From Manihot esculenta (lineage: Eukaryota; Streptophyta; Magnoliopsida; Malpighiales; Euphorbiaceae): DNA of 64,000 nt. The notes beneath the pieces were generated by a model. That model searched no databases. It saw nothing but the letters and a program-made list of their open reading frames with translations, and was not told where the DNA came from. Made by a program: the position numbers and the translations under genes. Shown here piece after piece: positions 35,101 to 47,567 of this stretch. Within the stretch, counting starts at the first letter, position 1; every line of letters begins with the position of its first letter. The stretch is from positions 5,764,438 to 5,828,437 of the forward strand of contig NC_035164.2 in NCBI RefSeq assembly GCF_001659605.2. Direction: 5' to 3'.

Positions 35101-36633
35101 AGCATTGACCTACCTGACCATTGGAAACTCCTCTGAAATTGGGGCTGTTTGATTATGCGTCAACATTCAATACTGATCTCTCTCTCCCCTCAGCATGCCT
35201 CAATAAGAAAAGCTATCTATTATTTTATTTTAAGTTTTGCTGGGAATGTAATATTGCAAAATATGTTTAACTTAATTAGTTCAAAACCATCACCATCTCT
35301 CTTCTTTCACCCCCCCATTGGTGGTGTTTCCCATGGTATCACGATACACAGTGCTTGTTGTGTCACCACTTGTAGATTACTTCCTGCCATCATAACCTTA
35401 CACCACCAATGTAACTGAACCAGAATTCAATGGTTACCTTCTTCAGTTTGTGGATTTTTCTATCCAAGCATTTATTTTCTTTGACTATGTATCATACATA
35501 TTAAGTGTCATTTTGCAGTGATTGTATCCACTTTGTGATGTATGTATGTCCCCTTCTCTTCAAAGAATTTTGTACATGGCTGACAAAATGTGCAAATTGC
35601 AGTCTTTTTACTCCATTCAAAGTAACATTAACTATTTGGATATATATTTTTTTAGCATCCAGATTCTGAATCCACTAAAATACATGAAATTTAAGTACAA
35701 CCGTGGTTCCTGACTGCTAAATTATTATAGCTCCTTTTTTTGAATGGAAATTTGATGTCTTAAAAATATAGCTCTATACTCTACTGATAGAAATGGACCT
35801 GCAATCATGTAGTAGCACACCCATGAGGTGCAGTGTGAAGATCTATGTTGAGGTTCTCAATGAGGTGATAATTTTTCCTGTTGAATCCCAGATTTAGAAA
35901 CTCCGTTTTAGACTAGCCTTGTGAAATCATCTATCAATTATGTTCCGTTGCAATATTTGTCTTTCACTGATGTTCAATGTAAACTCAACGTCCCTTCATT
36001 TAGTCTCCTGGACCTATGATGACTGGCTTCTAAATGCTGATTGTTTCTCTAGGATGCCCTTGAGCATAAACATGTAAATATGGTTAGAAAATTCTAGCAG
36101 CAATGCCCATTAACCATATGATGGCATGCAGACATTGGCAATCTGACTAGGAGTTTTTTATTTATTTGAAGTGATTTTGTCGATAGTTGGGACTTTTGCA
36201 TGTCAACTCTGACATTTGAGTTTACCAAAATAAGAATCCATGTTGACCAAGATATGAAAAAAAACATTTAAGGACATTAGAAGAGGCTACTTCTGTCTCT
36301 GATTATTAAAATGACATTTGTTGATTTTCTAATTTGCAGAAGGACACATACAGCAATTTTGACCCCAGAGAACACTGAGCTGATTCAAAAGTCCTTATAC
36401 AGTCTGATATTTACTTTGAAAAACATTGAGGTAAGATCGTGATCTTGATCTTCCTACAGTTTTTGCTGTGCTGTAATCATGAATATTTTTCTGTAACGAG
36501 TTTTTTTTCCATTTTTTGGTTTCTTCTTCAACCATAATAGAATATAAGCTCTGATATTCTGGGATTCACGGGTGATGAGGCTCTGAGACAGAATTTGAAA
36601 GCACTTATCAAGTCTCTTAGTAGGATGTTATGA
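32110..36633 (+). CDS. TGD2: TGD2, MCE-domain chloroplast lipid-import protein
   Basis: Coding exons 32110-32631, 32740-33069, 34869-34984, 36340-36430 and 36541-36633 give 383 residues (Arabidopsis TGD2 has about 381). All four introns are GT-AG and the joins keep frame. TGD2 is the inner-envelope, phosphatidic-acid-binding subunit of the TGD1-2-3 ABC transporter that brings ER-made lipid precursors into the plastid for galactolipid synthesis. Visible features: a Ser-rich, acid-poor N-terminus (about residues 1-48) fitting a transit peptide; one membrane segment (GLFLVSGAVLLALSLAWL, about 102-119); an MCE/MlaD domain (about 128-205, with TGTPVRIRGVTVGNV and IIIPRNSLVEV); and a helical C-terminal half ending SLSRML. 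The second coding intron carries a MITE. No break was found, so the gene looks functional. It is the only host gene in the window. Confidence 0.93.
33679..34503. mobile_element. Mutator-like MITE in TGD2 intron 2
   Basis: An 825-bp element with perfect 10-bp inverted ends (GGCTTATTGG / CCAATAAGCC) extending into long imperfect inverted arms (AAAGGCCA, TATAGCCAA, ATCATGATT-type stretches on both sides). Flanking nine-base repeats are TTCAAACTA (33670-33678) and CTTAAACTA (34504-34512), 7 of 9 identical. Long inverted arms and a 9-bp duplication fit the Mutator superfamily. It lies wholly in the intron, away from both splice sites. Confidence 0.7.
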
Positions 36634-38416
36634 AGACAAGTAAAAGATCCCGTTCTGGATCTTCCAGATCTTGATTTAAGGTACTTATTGCATTCTTTTT
36701 AATCAAGTTTTGTTGGACGTTTAGAGAAGCTTTTCAAATGAAGCTCCCTCTGTTATAGAAAACCTGTGATTAGTGTTTTGAATACTTGAAAAAGCTTCGG
36801 TTGCCCATGGGATGTGATTTTCCCAGCAAAAAATAGTTCCATTGTCATTTAACGTTTTTAACTCTGTACATCATTTTTTATGGTAAAATGGAGCAATTGT
36901 TTTTATTTTATGTTCTTGATTTTCTTAATTTTATTAAATTATGAAAACTCTGGAATGATGTGTTAGAAGTTATCAAATGTCTTTATCTACAAGAGTTGTT
37001 GTGAATTTAGTTACTGTTTTGTTTACAAATGGATAAGAGTATGCTTGAGCATACAAATCCCACTTTGATAAAAAATTAAACTAATACACTTAAAAATGGT
37101 TGGTTTCGTCCAAAGCGTTATTATTTTCAAAATTATGGAAATAAGAATGCATTTATTTGTGTGGGTTATAATTTGATGACACAATACTTGTGTTGTTATA
37201 TAGCTTTTAAATTTATGGTCATTAAAATCAGATTAAACTAGTTTAGTTGGGATTCAGATCTCTGATTTAATAAACCAGTTCTTTTTTTCTCAAAAAAAAT
37301 TGTTATCTTGATTAAATTTTAAACTCTTTGATTCAATAATCGAGTTGCCTTTTAAAATACTAATAAGGATATGTAATTGATTGTTCTTGCTTCAAATCAA
37401 ATTAAATTGAAATTGATCCTTACTAACCTATTTACAAATTACACATATACAGCAATTCTAAACAACTTTTCTATCTGGACCAAATTTAATTACCAGTAAA
37501 CATTGAATCTAGATTAATTTGTAAACTTTTTATTTTAATATTTGTAATTTTCTGGTTCACTTCAATCTTCTAAATTTCAATATTGATTTTGACCACAATT
37601 TGGAGAAAAATTTTCAATTGCAATGCTACTCTTCTTCTAAGTTGAGTTGAGTTGATTTTGGTTATTATGTTTGAGTTAGACTTTAGTTTTTCATAAATTT
37701 TAAATTCTCGTTCTTCCATCTTACCCTTTAATTCATTTAATTCAATAATAGTTTCATCATAATTTCTTCCAAAATCTTCAAAATTATTCTTAAGTAATAT
37801 AATTTATGCTCATTCACATGTTTAATTATCACATTATAAATTCTTTTCATATCCTTAATACTCTTAAGACAATTTCATTCTCAATATCCTTCTTTCTATA
37901 TGTGTACTTTTTAAATATAATAAAAATTAATCGATAATCTAATCCACTTTTTTTACACTCATAAATTGCATACAGCAAATGCAATTTCTTAAGTAATTCC
38001 CAATTACAAACATTTCATTCCCTATCTCCTCACAAAATTTCTCATAATCTTGCTATCTTTCAAGCTAAGAACTTCCTTTTAGATTACTCTTTGATCTGAA
38101 AGATTACTAAATTTTTTAAAATTACCTTTTTGATGAGTCCTCTAATTCGAAAATATCTTTAATGGAGATTGTCTTTTATGCTAACTGACTTAAATGCTCA
38201 CTGCTTCACTTTTCACGATTATAACTTAATTTTCAAATTATCTCTATGGCTAAGGATTGAACCAAACTTTAAATTTCTTATACTTTTTAGATTGTAAACC
38301 TTATTCTGATATCACTTTATTGGGAAAATATAATAAATTTCAATACCATTTTATTAGAATGCTTTCAAAAAAAAAAAATACCACTTTATTAGAAATATAA
38401 AAAAGATGATACTAGG
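36634..38416. other. TGD2 3' flank and spacer
   Basis: The first few hundred bases after the stop codon at 36631-36633 should include the 3' UTR. A possible donor (AAG|GTACTT, about 36680) hints at a 3'-UTR intron but is not proven. The rest is AT-rich with no gene or element recognised. Confidence 0.5.
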
Positions 38417-38865
38417 TAGGGCGAGCAGTATTCGATTCAAATTGAAAAAATTGATCGAATCGAATCGATTTGAAAATTTAGTTTGGTTTTTTATACATTT
38501 CGGTTTGATTCGGTTTTTAATTTCAGAAATTTCAGTCATTTCGGTTCGGTTCAGTTTTGATCAGAAAAAATCGAAAAAATCAAACCGAACTGATTAGTGA
38601 TAATAATATGTTTTTTCAATAATATTAAAATTAAAATATTTTAATTAAATTTTAAAATATTAAAAATAAAGTGTAAAATATAAAAAAATTATTAAAAATC
38701 AAAACCGATCAAACCGAACCGAATCAGACCGGTTCGGTTCGATTCGGTTTCTGATTAAAATCGGTTCGATTCGGTTTTCATAAACACTAAAATTTCGGAT
38801 TTCGGTTTTCGGTTTCTTCGGTTCGGTTCGGTTTTGAACCGAACCGACCGAATGCTCACCCCTAT
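38417..38865. mobile_element. hAT-like MITE, TTCGGTT-rich family
   Basis: About 449 bp with ends TAGGGCGAGCA and TGCTCACCCCTA and rich in inverted TTCGGTT/AACCGAA motifs. It is flanked by the 8-bp direct repeat ATACTAGG (38409-38416 and 38866-38873). An 8-bp target duplication and TAGGGGTGAGCA-type ends indicate a non-autonomous hAT element. Related copies lie at 10020, 41881 and 47568. Confidence 0.8.
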
Positions 38866-38873
38866 ATACTAGG

Positions 38874-40751
38874 GTGAGAGAAAAACATTTTGCATTGCGG
38901 TGATATTGAGAGAAATAATAAAAACACTGAAACAAGATGAAAAAAATGAAGAATTAAAACATAAATTCTATATAATTGAAACTATTTCACTTTTATGAGA
39001 ATAAAAATCCTCACCTTTTACTAAATTATATCTTTAAAAAATAACTTTCTTTCTTTTTTAAAAATATTTTTCATAAAATTAATATAATTTTCCTTTTAAA
39101 TAGGAAATATTTTCTATTAGTCTATTTTTTTAAATACGTCAAACATAAAAAAAAATATAGAAAATATTTTTCAAACAAATATTTTCTAACTATTATATTT
39201 TAAAAGTGCTTTTCACAAGATAGTTTTAACAATAATACCAAACTGGCTAAAAATATCATTTCATCTCTTTAAATTTCAAAGAGAAACCATAAATCAGTAA
39301 CACTCTATTTTGATAGGGTGAGAAAATAGTAATTAATGAAATAGTATGGGAAAGTAACAATGAAAAAAATATATTTTGATAAATCTTTATCTTTCGTGAA
39401 TAATTTTATAAAAAAATAATTTAAGTAAATTCTTAGAAAATCTTTCATGATTTTATTAAAAAATTTTTAAATTATAAAAATTAAATAATAAAATATTTAA
39501 TAATTAGAATGAATGTAAGAACTATTTAATAATTTTTTAATGTGTTAAAATTATTTTAATATATTTTTTAAAATTAATTAATTTATCAATTATATAAATA
39601 TTAAATAATAATCCTCTCTATATTTTTAATTTATTAATACGCTAAAGTCAATGAAAGACCTTCTACAACAACCAAAAGAAAAAAAGTCATGAAAAGATTT
39701 TAGGGATGATTTTTGTTTAATATTATGCTTTTTTTACGTTTTTATTTCCTGATTTTGCGGAAGAGGTCAGATACGTAGTTTTAATAAATCATATTTAATC
39801 TTTAAATTTATAATAAAAAAGAGTAACTACATAAAGTAAAGCCACATAAAACCTCTATTTAAATTTAAAGAATGAAACCCTAAAAAAATAAAATTGGATA
39901 TAACTTCGAACTTATATGATTTTTTTGAAAAAAATAATAATTGGATAAGAAATTTTGAAAAAAGATTACTATAAGCTTGAATGTTTATATATAGCACAAA
40001 TTTAAATTTAAATTTAAATATTTAGTATAATAATAATTAAATTTATTTTTAATACAAAGTTAATTTTATAATAGTTGTATCCGTAATTGTGTTGAAAATA
40101 TTGGGTAAAATAATGAAATCTGAGTCGTGTTGAACACTGTTCTTAAGGATTTATTTCGTGATTCCCAGGATTAAATAAGTTCTTCTGGGATTTAATTTTC
40201 AGGATCAGGATAACAAGAATTTATCTCTAATTTATAATACAGCAGATAACACAGAGGAAAGAAAGAATAATGTAGAAAAATTAAGCCCTTATCTTTGTAA
40301 AGACGAAGACTATTTATTGTGAAAAAACTGACCGCTATATATAGTTATAAAAATTTTGAAATAAAATCATAACGGTCATATTTAATATTATATTTAAATC
40401 TCATAAATAAAATATTTAATGAACATAAAATATTTGATTACTATAAAATCTTCAACGACCATAAAATCTCTAATTACTATGAAATTTTCAATGATTATAA
40501 AATCTTTAATAACCATAAAATCTTTTTAAAATCTAAACTAATTTTACAACAAATTGCTGGTAATATTAAAAAATGATAGTTGAAACAACCTAAAAAATTT
40601 GATTCTCAAATATATATTCTTCCTTACCATATTGATTTAAGCTTTTGGTTCACTATAACAAAGATCGTAGATGAATAATAGTTGGAGTCGGCAGTTCTTT
40701 TAGAATTTTTTTTCATTTGGAATTTCTGAGAAGAGGATCAAGTTAATCTTT
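38874..40751. other. AT-rich spacer, nothing recognised
   Basis: Long AT-rich stretch. Around 40390-40530 the motif ACCATAAAATCT/ACTATAAAATCT recurs several times in a loose, irregular array. No coding sequence, RNA gene or complete transposon was recognised. Confidence 0.55.
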
Positions 40752-40929
40752 ACTACTCGAAAAATTAACTTTTTGTAATTATATCGACAATAATCCAGCA
40801 AAAGGTGAGTTGTTCAGAGTATGCTCAATGGGCAACGGTTACTACTTGAAAAATTAGTTTTTTATAATTATAACGCTAATAATCCAGTAAAAGGTGAGTT
40901 GTTCAGAGCAAGCTTAATGGACAATAAGG
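40752..40929. repeat. 89-bp tandem duplication
   Basis: 40752-40840 and 40841-40929 are head-to-tail copies starting ACTACT(C/T)GAAAAATTA and containing GGTGAGTTGTTCAGAG. They differ by roughly a dozen substitutions. Function unknown. Confidence 0.85.
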
Positions 40930-41449
40930 ACATCAACGTCGCTTTTTTCGCGTGTTCACGATAAATTTAAAATTAAATTAATGGGCATTTAATTAAGTTT
41001 GGTATACGTGGCTATTTTATCTCATTTTGTTTTGTTGCTTTCTTGATTTTGTATTTCAATTTTATTAAATAATTTTTTATAGTAAGTTGTTAATATTCTA
41101 ATCTTTTTGATCATGCATGACAAATGACAAATTAGGAGTAATGGTGGAGTCCCACCAGTATTTAAATAATGTTTTGTTATTGAATAAAGGAAGAAAAAAG
41201 TTAATTCTTAATCTCCATTTACATGGTTTTATTCAGTCAAAAAGGAATTATAAAACTCAAAAAAATAATCTTTTATATATTATAAAATGGACCTGAAAAA
41301 TATCCTATTGAAGATAATAAGCGAAAAGGCAGGTTAAAAGAGAGTTGGATATAAAGAAATATTTTTTTGCATTTGAGAGTAATTAGTATTTGGTTTAAAT
41401 TAAAAAATTTAATTTAAAATTTTAATTTGATTTTTTATTTTCTTTGATG

Positions 41450-41880
41450 ACCACTGGGTTTCACCACCCCGATATGAGGCCGAACCCATGATGACAGCTC
41501 TAATCCAAGGTTCACGAAGCCTTTTAAATGGGCCGGCCCAAATCATTCGGTCTTGAGATCGGGCCTCCCTTGGGCCTCAGTCTCTTCACCCCCAGCTCGG
41601 TCATGAGGCTTAGCAGGAGAGGGGATAGCCGGCCCATCCACCTAGTAGATCTGTTTACATGCATACCAGAGAGAAAATTAAATGGCCGTTTAGCATGGAG
41701 CAGACGTCTGACGCTTTTATATATACGTATCCGTATGACAGAGATAGATGGCCTAGTAGCAGTAAGGCCATTGGACGTCACTAGCAGATAAAAGAAAATA
41801 ATAAAAAGAGAAAAGCACCCTCCTCTCAGACCAAGCTTACTCAACTATTGTAAACCCTATTTTCTCTGAATCTCAGAGCA
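41450..41880. other. GC-richer patch, possible LTR remnant
   Basis: The patch stands out from the AT-rich surroundings. It holds GGGCCGGCCC, GATCGGGCC and, near its right end, ACCCTATTTTCTCTGAATCTCAG, a style common near ends of Tat-lineage LTRs. Overlapping frames on both strands (41524-41844 and 41528-41791) reflect the composition and resemble no protein I know. No target duplication or partner LTR was found, so this is only a suggestion. Confidence 0.3.
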
Positions 41881-42180
41881 TCATTCTCGATTCGATTTGA
41901 TTTTTAATTTTTAAAAATTTTAATTATTTTAATTTGATTCAATTTTGATAAAAAAACGATAAAATCAAACTGATTAATGATAATAACATATAGAAATATA
42001 AAATCTACTTTAATAAAATTTTAAAATACTAAAAATAAAGAGTAAAAAAATAAAAAGTACATTAAAAAAACCATCCGATCAAATTGATTTCTGTATAAAA
42101 TCAACTCGACTCAGTTTTTATAAATATTAAAATTTTAATTCGTTTTAATTTAAACCGATTCGATCATATGTTCACGCCTC
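41881..42180. mobile_element. Degraded copy of the TTCGGTT-rich MITE
   Basis: Shows the same inverted layout as 38417-38865 (TTCGATTCGATT at the left, AAACCGATTCGATCATATGTTCACGCCT at the right, given as two parts: AAACCGATTCGATC and ATGTTCACGCCT). The ends are mutated and no target duplication is clear. Confidence 0.5.
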
Positions 42181-42342
42181 CGTAATGATAGAGAAAATAA
42201 TAATTATATACAGACTCGATATATAAAAACTTATTTAGCATTTTAATCTTTTTCATTATTAAATTTTGACATTGAATCTTTATAAAAATATAATTATTTA
42301 ATTATATATTTTAACATGATTTATATACGTTTTAAATTTTTA

Positions 42343-42567
42343 TGAAGAGAGAGAAGGAGAAGCATGCCTTTTTCCTTTTATTCAAGATGTAATGAATTTT
42401 ACAAGAGTAAGAGAGATATGGAACCTAGCTTTAGAGGAGCATATATACTCCTCACGTGGAGCGTAACCTGTGCTCAGACTATAAAAAGACAATTATGCCC
42501 ATGAGACAGCAAAGAATAAAACAAAACAATATAGCAACTAAACTATGATTATCTTGCATTCTCTACA
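42343..42567 (-). repeat. 3' LTR of copia element
   Basis: 225 bp, TGTAGAG...CTTCA on the minus strand. A TATA-like GTATATATG sits at about 42447-42456. Near-identical to the 5' LTR at 46913-47137. Confidence 0.9.
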
Positions 42568-42577
42568 CGCCCTCTGC
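42568..42577 (-). other. Polypurine tract of copia element
   Basis: GCAGAGGGCG on the minus strand, immediately before the TGTAGAG start of the 3' LTR. Confidence 0.7.
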
Positions 42578-45500
42578 AAGTTGGAACTGGGATGGAGACC
42601 AGGGGCAACTTGGAACAAAGGTGGTGATGCTGATCAGAAGATAAAGGCTTGGTGAGCAGGTCTGCAAGTTGAGCAGTGGTGGAAACATGCGAAGGGTGAA
42701 TGAAGCCCCGCTGAAGCTGCTCACGGACAATGTGGCAATCAATCGAAATGTGTTTGGTACGTTCGTGGAACACCGGGTTAGCAGCGATATGCAAGGCAGC
42801 TGATTGTCACAGTGGAGAGGGATTGGCAGCTGAGTAGGTACCTGCAAGTCTTGAAGAATATAAGAAATCCACAATAATTCACAAACAGTACTGGCCATAG
42901 CACGATATGGACAGCATAACTGAGGTCAGGCCGAGTAAGATTAACATATAGCAACCTCCCAATTAGGCGTCTGTAAACATGGGGTTCAGGGAGAATATCT
43001 CCTGTGTCCAGAGAGAGATGCAGGCCTTTAGGCAAGGGAAAGGAGGCTGGTTTGCATGAGTGCATACCAGCATCCCTCAAAATATCAGAAATATACTTGG
43101 TTTGGCTTAAAAGAGTAGCAGTAGATGATTTGGCCACTTCTAGGCCAAGAAAGTATTTTAGAAACCCCAAGTCTTTAATGGTGAACTTGGAATGTAATGC
43201 ATTTTTAACCTAAGTCATAGCAACAGTAGAGTTACCAGTAAGAAGAATGTCATCCACATATATTAACAAGGCCAAAAAATAGTCAGTAGTGCATTTAACA
43301 AACAGACAATAGTCATGGGTAGATTAGGTGAAACCTAGTGTCTGCAAAAAACTTGTAAACTCAAGATTCCATTGCCGAGAAGCATGTTTAAGTCCATATA
43401 AAGACTTCTGGAGGAGGCAGACTTGCCCGGGCAGAGCCTTATCATATCCCTGTGGTGGAAGCATATAGACTTCCTCATCTAAGGTGCCATGCAAGAAAGC
43501 ATTGTTTATGTCAAGTTGAAACACAGGCCATTGTTTATGAGTAGCAAGGGCTATGAGAATACGAACCGTAGCCAATTTGGCAACAGGATAAAACCGGTCT
43601 TTATAGTCGAGACCTTCAATTTGATTGTAACCCTTAGCGACCAACCGAGCTTTGAATCTATCAACGTCACCATTTGGTTTACATTTGACCTTATAGACCC
43701 ATTTACAACCTATGGCTTTCTTGCCTTTAGGAAGGGTTGTAAGGGTCCAGGTGTTATTCTGTTCGAGGGCATGCAATTCAAGTTGCATTGCATTAACCCA
43801 ATCTGTATTTTGGGAAGCCTGAATGTAGGTGGTAGGTTCTGGAATGCGAGAAATGTTCAGGACATATGTTTGATATGAAGGTGAAAGGTGAATGGTGGAA
43901 ATGGGAGGATGGACAGTGGTGATTGCTGAGGCAACAAAGTCATCCAGCCACGATGGTGGTTTAATGACTCTGGAAGACCTTCGGAGGCCAGAGAGATCAG
44001 GAGAAGGCTGAGAAGGTGAGGATATAGATGTGACAGGCTCTGAATCAGGTATGGGAATAGGCAGCATCACAGGGGGTTGCGGAGATTGTGTGCTAAAGGG
44101 AAAAATGTGTTCATAGAACACAACATCACGGCTAACAAAGATAGTACCAGTAGCTAGATCATAAAGTTTGTAAGCTTTGTGATTACTGGCATAACCAATA
44201 AAGGCTGCTTTAATGGACTTGGTACCAAATTTGTCTTTGTGAGTGTTTGTTTTGGTGGCAAAACAAAGGCATCCAAATTTTTTCAGATGGAAATAATCAG
44301 GGGCTTTCCCATAGAGACGCTCATAAGGGCTCTGCCACCCAAATTGGGCCATAGGAAGTATGTTTATTAGATAGGTGGCAGTAAGGACACATTCGGACCA
44401 AAAGGTGTGTGGGACATGAGAGTGTATTTTGATAGCTCTAGCCATGTCTAAAAGATGTCTGTGCTTTCTCTCAACCACTCCATTTTATTGAGGAGTGTGA
44501 GGACAGGATCTTTGATGGATTATGCCCTTTTGATTTAACAGTCTAGAGCATTCATTACTAAGAAATTCACATCCGTTATCTGTCCTTATTGTCTTGACAG
44601 AGGTATTGAAGTGAGTTTGCACCATATTCAAAAATGTAGATAAAATATGAACAGTTTGACTTTTAAGGTGCATTAAAAAGGTCCAGGTGGCCCTGGTATT
44701 GTCATCAACTAAAGTGAGAAAGTATTTTGCTCCTGTGACACTTTCTATGTTATAAGGGCCCCAAATATCTATGTGGAGGAGATCAAAGGGGTCCTTAGCA
44801 ACAGTGGTACTAAGGGAAAAGGGCAACCTGGCCTGCTTGGCTTGGGGACAGGTTTGGCACTGTAAAGGAGTAGCCTTAGTATGTTTAAGCATATCAATAT
44901 GTTTGAGTTTCCCAAAGGATGCATGTCCTAGTCTATCATGCCAATCAACAATATTACTAGCAGACATACAAGATTCAGTTCTAAAAGTGTGGCTTTCTTT
45001 ATTTATTGAATGTGTAGAAAGCATGGTATTTACAAAGGAATGTAATCCAGGCATAGTATTCAGAATAGCAACTAATTGTTTATCAATTTCAATGGGCATA
45101 AAACTCATCTGATTCAATCTGTATAATCCTGCTTCTTCTTTGCCCACAGCAATCACTTTCTTAGTCATTTGGTCCTGAATAACACAACAAGTAGGAAGAA
45201 AAAAATAACTTAGCTTACAATCTTTGATTAATTTGCTAACAGAAAGAAGATTATAATTGAACTTTGGAACAAATAAGACATTTTTCAGGTGCATACAATC
45301 TGAAAGTGTGATAGAACCAGTGTAGCAAACTTTCATAGTATTGCCATCAGGTAAGTAGACTAAAACTTGCTTATTTAATAGCTCTAACTCATTAAAGAAT
45401 GATTGATTCGAAGACATGTGGTCAGTGGCACCAGTGTCAAGAATCCAATTATAATGCTTATGAATAGATGCACAAGTCATAGACTTAGAGTTAGAGGTAC

Positions 45501-46651
45501 CTGCAAAGATAGCTGGATCTGAGTCTGAATGATATTCATTGCTGTAATAAAATTGATGAGTATTTACTGTGAGCACATCCTTTTCTTTCATCAGTTTGCT
45601 TACCTCCTGTTGTAAGGAGTTCATCATGATATTGAGGTCATTTATCTGAGTAGATGTGTTAGGCATGTCAAGAGGTGTGTCCCTTTTATGTGGGGTGCCC
45701 TCAACAGCTGCCACAACCTTTCGTTCATGTCCTATGGTTCTATTTGCTTTAGAGGGCTGTCCATTATTCTTAATTTTTGTTTTAAACCACTCAGGGTATC
45801 CTATCAACTTGAAACAGCCCTCTCTGACATGTCCATCCATGTCACAGTAGGAGCAATGCCCCCTTTTTTGGCCAGGTCCCCTTTGTTTTCCTTGATATTG
45901 TTTATATGTCCTATTCATCAAGGCTAGAGGTTCAGTGTTCCCATTAATGTTTCCCAGAATATCCTTCTGAGACTCAAATTTCAGTACCATAGAATAGGCT
46001 TTATTTACAGAGGGTAGAGGATCCATCCCCAGGATCTGATCTCTTACTGTTCCGTAGGCATCACTCAAGCCCATAAGAAATTGCATTAGCCTATTTCTAT
46101 TGTTAATTTCATCAATTGCCTTTGATGCTCCACAGGTGCAAGGAGGAAGGGTCTCCATTGATCCCAATTCATCCCAAAACCCTTTCAATTTAGTGAAATA
46201 GACAGATGCAGAGGCATTGTCTTGAGATATCAAGGATATTTTCCTTCGCAACTCATAGATCATGGTTCCATTACACTCACCGAATCTTTCGGTAATTTCA
46301 AGCCAGAGATCCCTAGCTGAGGCTGTGTAAATGAAGCCATCGACTAACTCTCTGGATATAGAATTTAAAATCCAGGATGTGACCATAAAATCACATCGCT
46401 TCCATTGTTCATAGAAATCAGATCCTTTATCAGGTATTGTAACGGTGCCTTCTATAAATTCGAGTTTCTGTTTGGCTCCTAGGGCTATCATAATGGCTCT
46501 ACACCAAGACCTAAAATGATACTAAAACCATACCTGGATGGTCCGAAGACTGGAGAGTCAGAAGATCTCCAAGATTCTGAGTTCCGATCTGGATTTTGTC
46601 CTTCGCCTCCGTGATTTTGCCTTCTTTACTGGTATTCCCTCGTTCTGCCAT
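42578..46651 (-). pseudogene. Ty1/copia gag-pol polyprotein with several breaks
   Basis: Starts at ATG 46651 (MAERGNTSKEGK), which runs into stops near the MVLVSF segment. The main frame resumes by 46491 (MIALGAKQKLEFIEG). Order: gag UBN2-like region (WILNSISRELVDG, RFGECNG), a CCHC-like motif (CSYCDMDGHVREGC, about 45860-45820), protease DTGATDHM (about 45440), GAG-pre-integrase HDRLGH (about 44940), integrase core (DIWGPY, RTDNGCEF), RT (GCKWVYKVK, LDINNAFLHG, YVDDILL near 43265) and RNase H with LADLLTKPL (about 42650). Stops break it after CPHTPQ (44482-44484), after LGFT (43321-43323) and near 43209, all where related elements have Gln codons. Frameshifts follow near 42895 and 42790. Catalytic motifs survive, but no complete protein can be made. 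Confidence 0.9.
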
Positions 46652-46900
46652 GATCGACAAGATTTGTCCGTTTTAGCTACAGATCGTGGTGTAAGCTTGT
46701 AGATCTGACTGAGTTGAGGCCGTCTTGAAGGAAAACGGAATGATTAACGAGATATGCTTGTCATGCAAGCCATATTTGGTGTAGGACCGGTGATGGCGTT
46801 CACCTGGCGTGTAAGCCGGCTCTTTTCGGTAAAGGTTGTTTTAAAAGAGAAGTGGCCGAGGATGAACGGAAGAGACAGGGAAAGGTGCAAACCCTAACCC

Positions 46901-46912
46901 GCTCTGATACCA
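46901..46912 (-). other. Primer binding site, initiator tRNA-Met
   Basis: TGGTATCAGAGC on the minus strand, abutting the end of the 5' LTR with no spacer. Confidence 0.9.
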
Positions 46913-47137
46913 TGAAGAGAGAAAAGGAGAAGCATGCCTTTTTCCTTTTATTCAAGATGTAATGAATTTTACAAGAGTAAGAGAGATATGGAACCTAGCT
47001 TTAGAGGAGCATATATACTCCTCACGTGGAGCGTAACCTGTACTCAGACTATAAAAAGACAATTATGCCCATGAGACAGCAAGGAATAAAACAAAACAAT
47101 ATAGCAACTAAACTATGATTATCTTGCATTCTCTACG
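46913..47137 (-). repeat. 5' LTR of copia element
   Basis: 225 bp, the partner of 42343-42567. Its first base has changed from T to C (CGTAGAG instead of TGTAGAG on the minus strand). Confidence 0.9.
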
Positions 47138-47142
47138 TTTTA

Positions 47143-47567
47143 TAAGTAAATAATTATATAAAATTCAAAAATTTAATAATTATATTTCATAAGCTCAAAA
47201 ATTAAACGGTTAATGTCAACTAACTAAAAGTCAATGATTAGATTATATAGACAGCCTTGTATAAAGTTCTAAAAGCAGAAAATTTAGGAAGCAAATATCG
47301 TAAAAGAAATCTCTTCATGTACCGGAAACCCTTTTCAGCTGATGATTATTTCTTAATCAAAATCATTAATACTTTTTGCTTACTGATTACTTTGCAAATG
47401 AGTGTGAGAAGGAAGCTATGACTTGTTTGGTTTTAGTGTTTAGTTAAGTTCAAAAAAGCAGAAAACAATTACAACAGCTTAGCATTTTCTAATGTTTAAT
47501 CAATTAAATTTACTTTATTCTCTTTTTTAACCATAATTATTGAAAAGGGAAATCATTAGGTCATGAG
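47143..47567. other. AT-rich spacer, nothing recognised
   Basis: Sequence between the copia target duplication and the MITE at 47568. No gene or repeat recognised. Confidence 0.6.

Larger units (their letters stand above)
42343..47137 (-). mobile_element. Complete Ty1/copia element, pseudogenised
   Basis: A 4.8-kb minus-strand element with 225-bp LTRs at 46913-47137 (5') and 42343-42567 (3'), a tRNA-Met primer site directly inside the 5' LTR, a polypurine tract beside the 3' LTR and a perfect 5-bp target duplication TTTTA (42338-42342 and 47138-47142). By eye the LTRs differ at about four positions, so the insertion is young, yet the polyprotein already has several stop codons and frameshifts. 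Confidence 0.92.

Noticed and set aside
35149..35713. Frames inside the third coding intron of TGD2
   Set aside because: They are bounded by GT-AG splice sites that join conserved TGD2 exons in frame, and match nothing recognisable.
43489..43878. Open + strand frames over the copia pol (also 44771-45112 and 45656-45927)
   Set aside because: They are antisense shadows of the minus-strand copia polyprotein.
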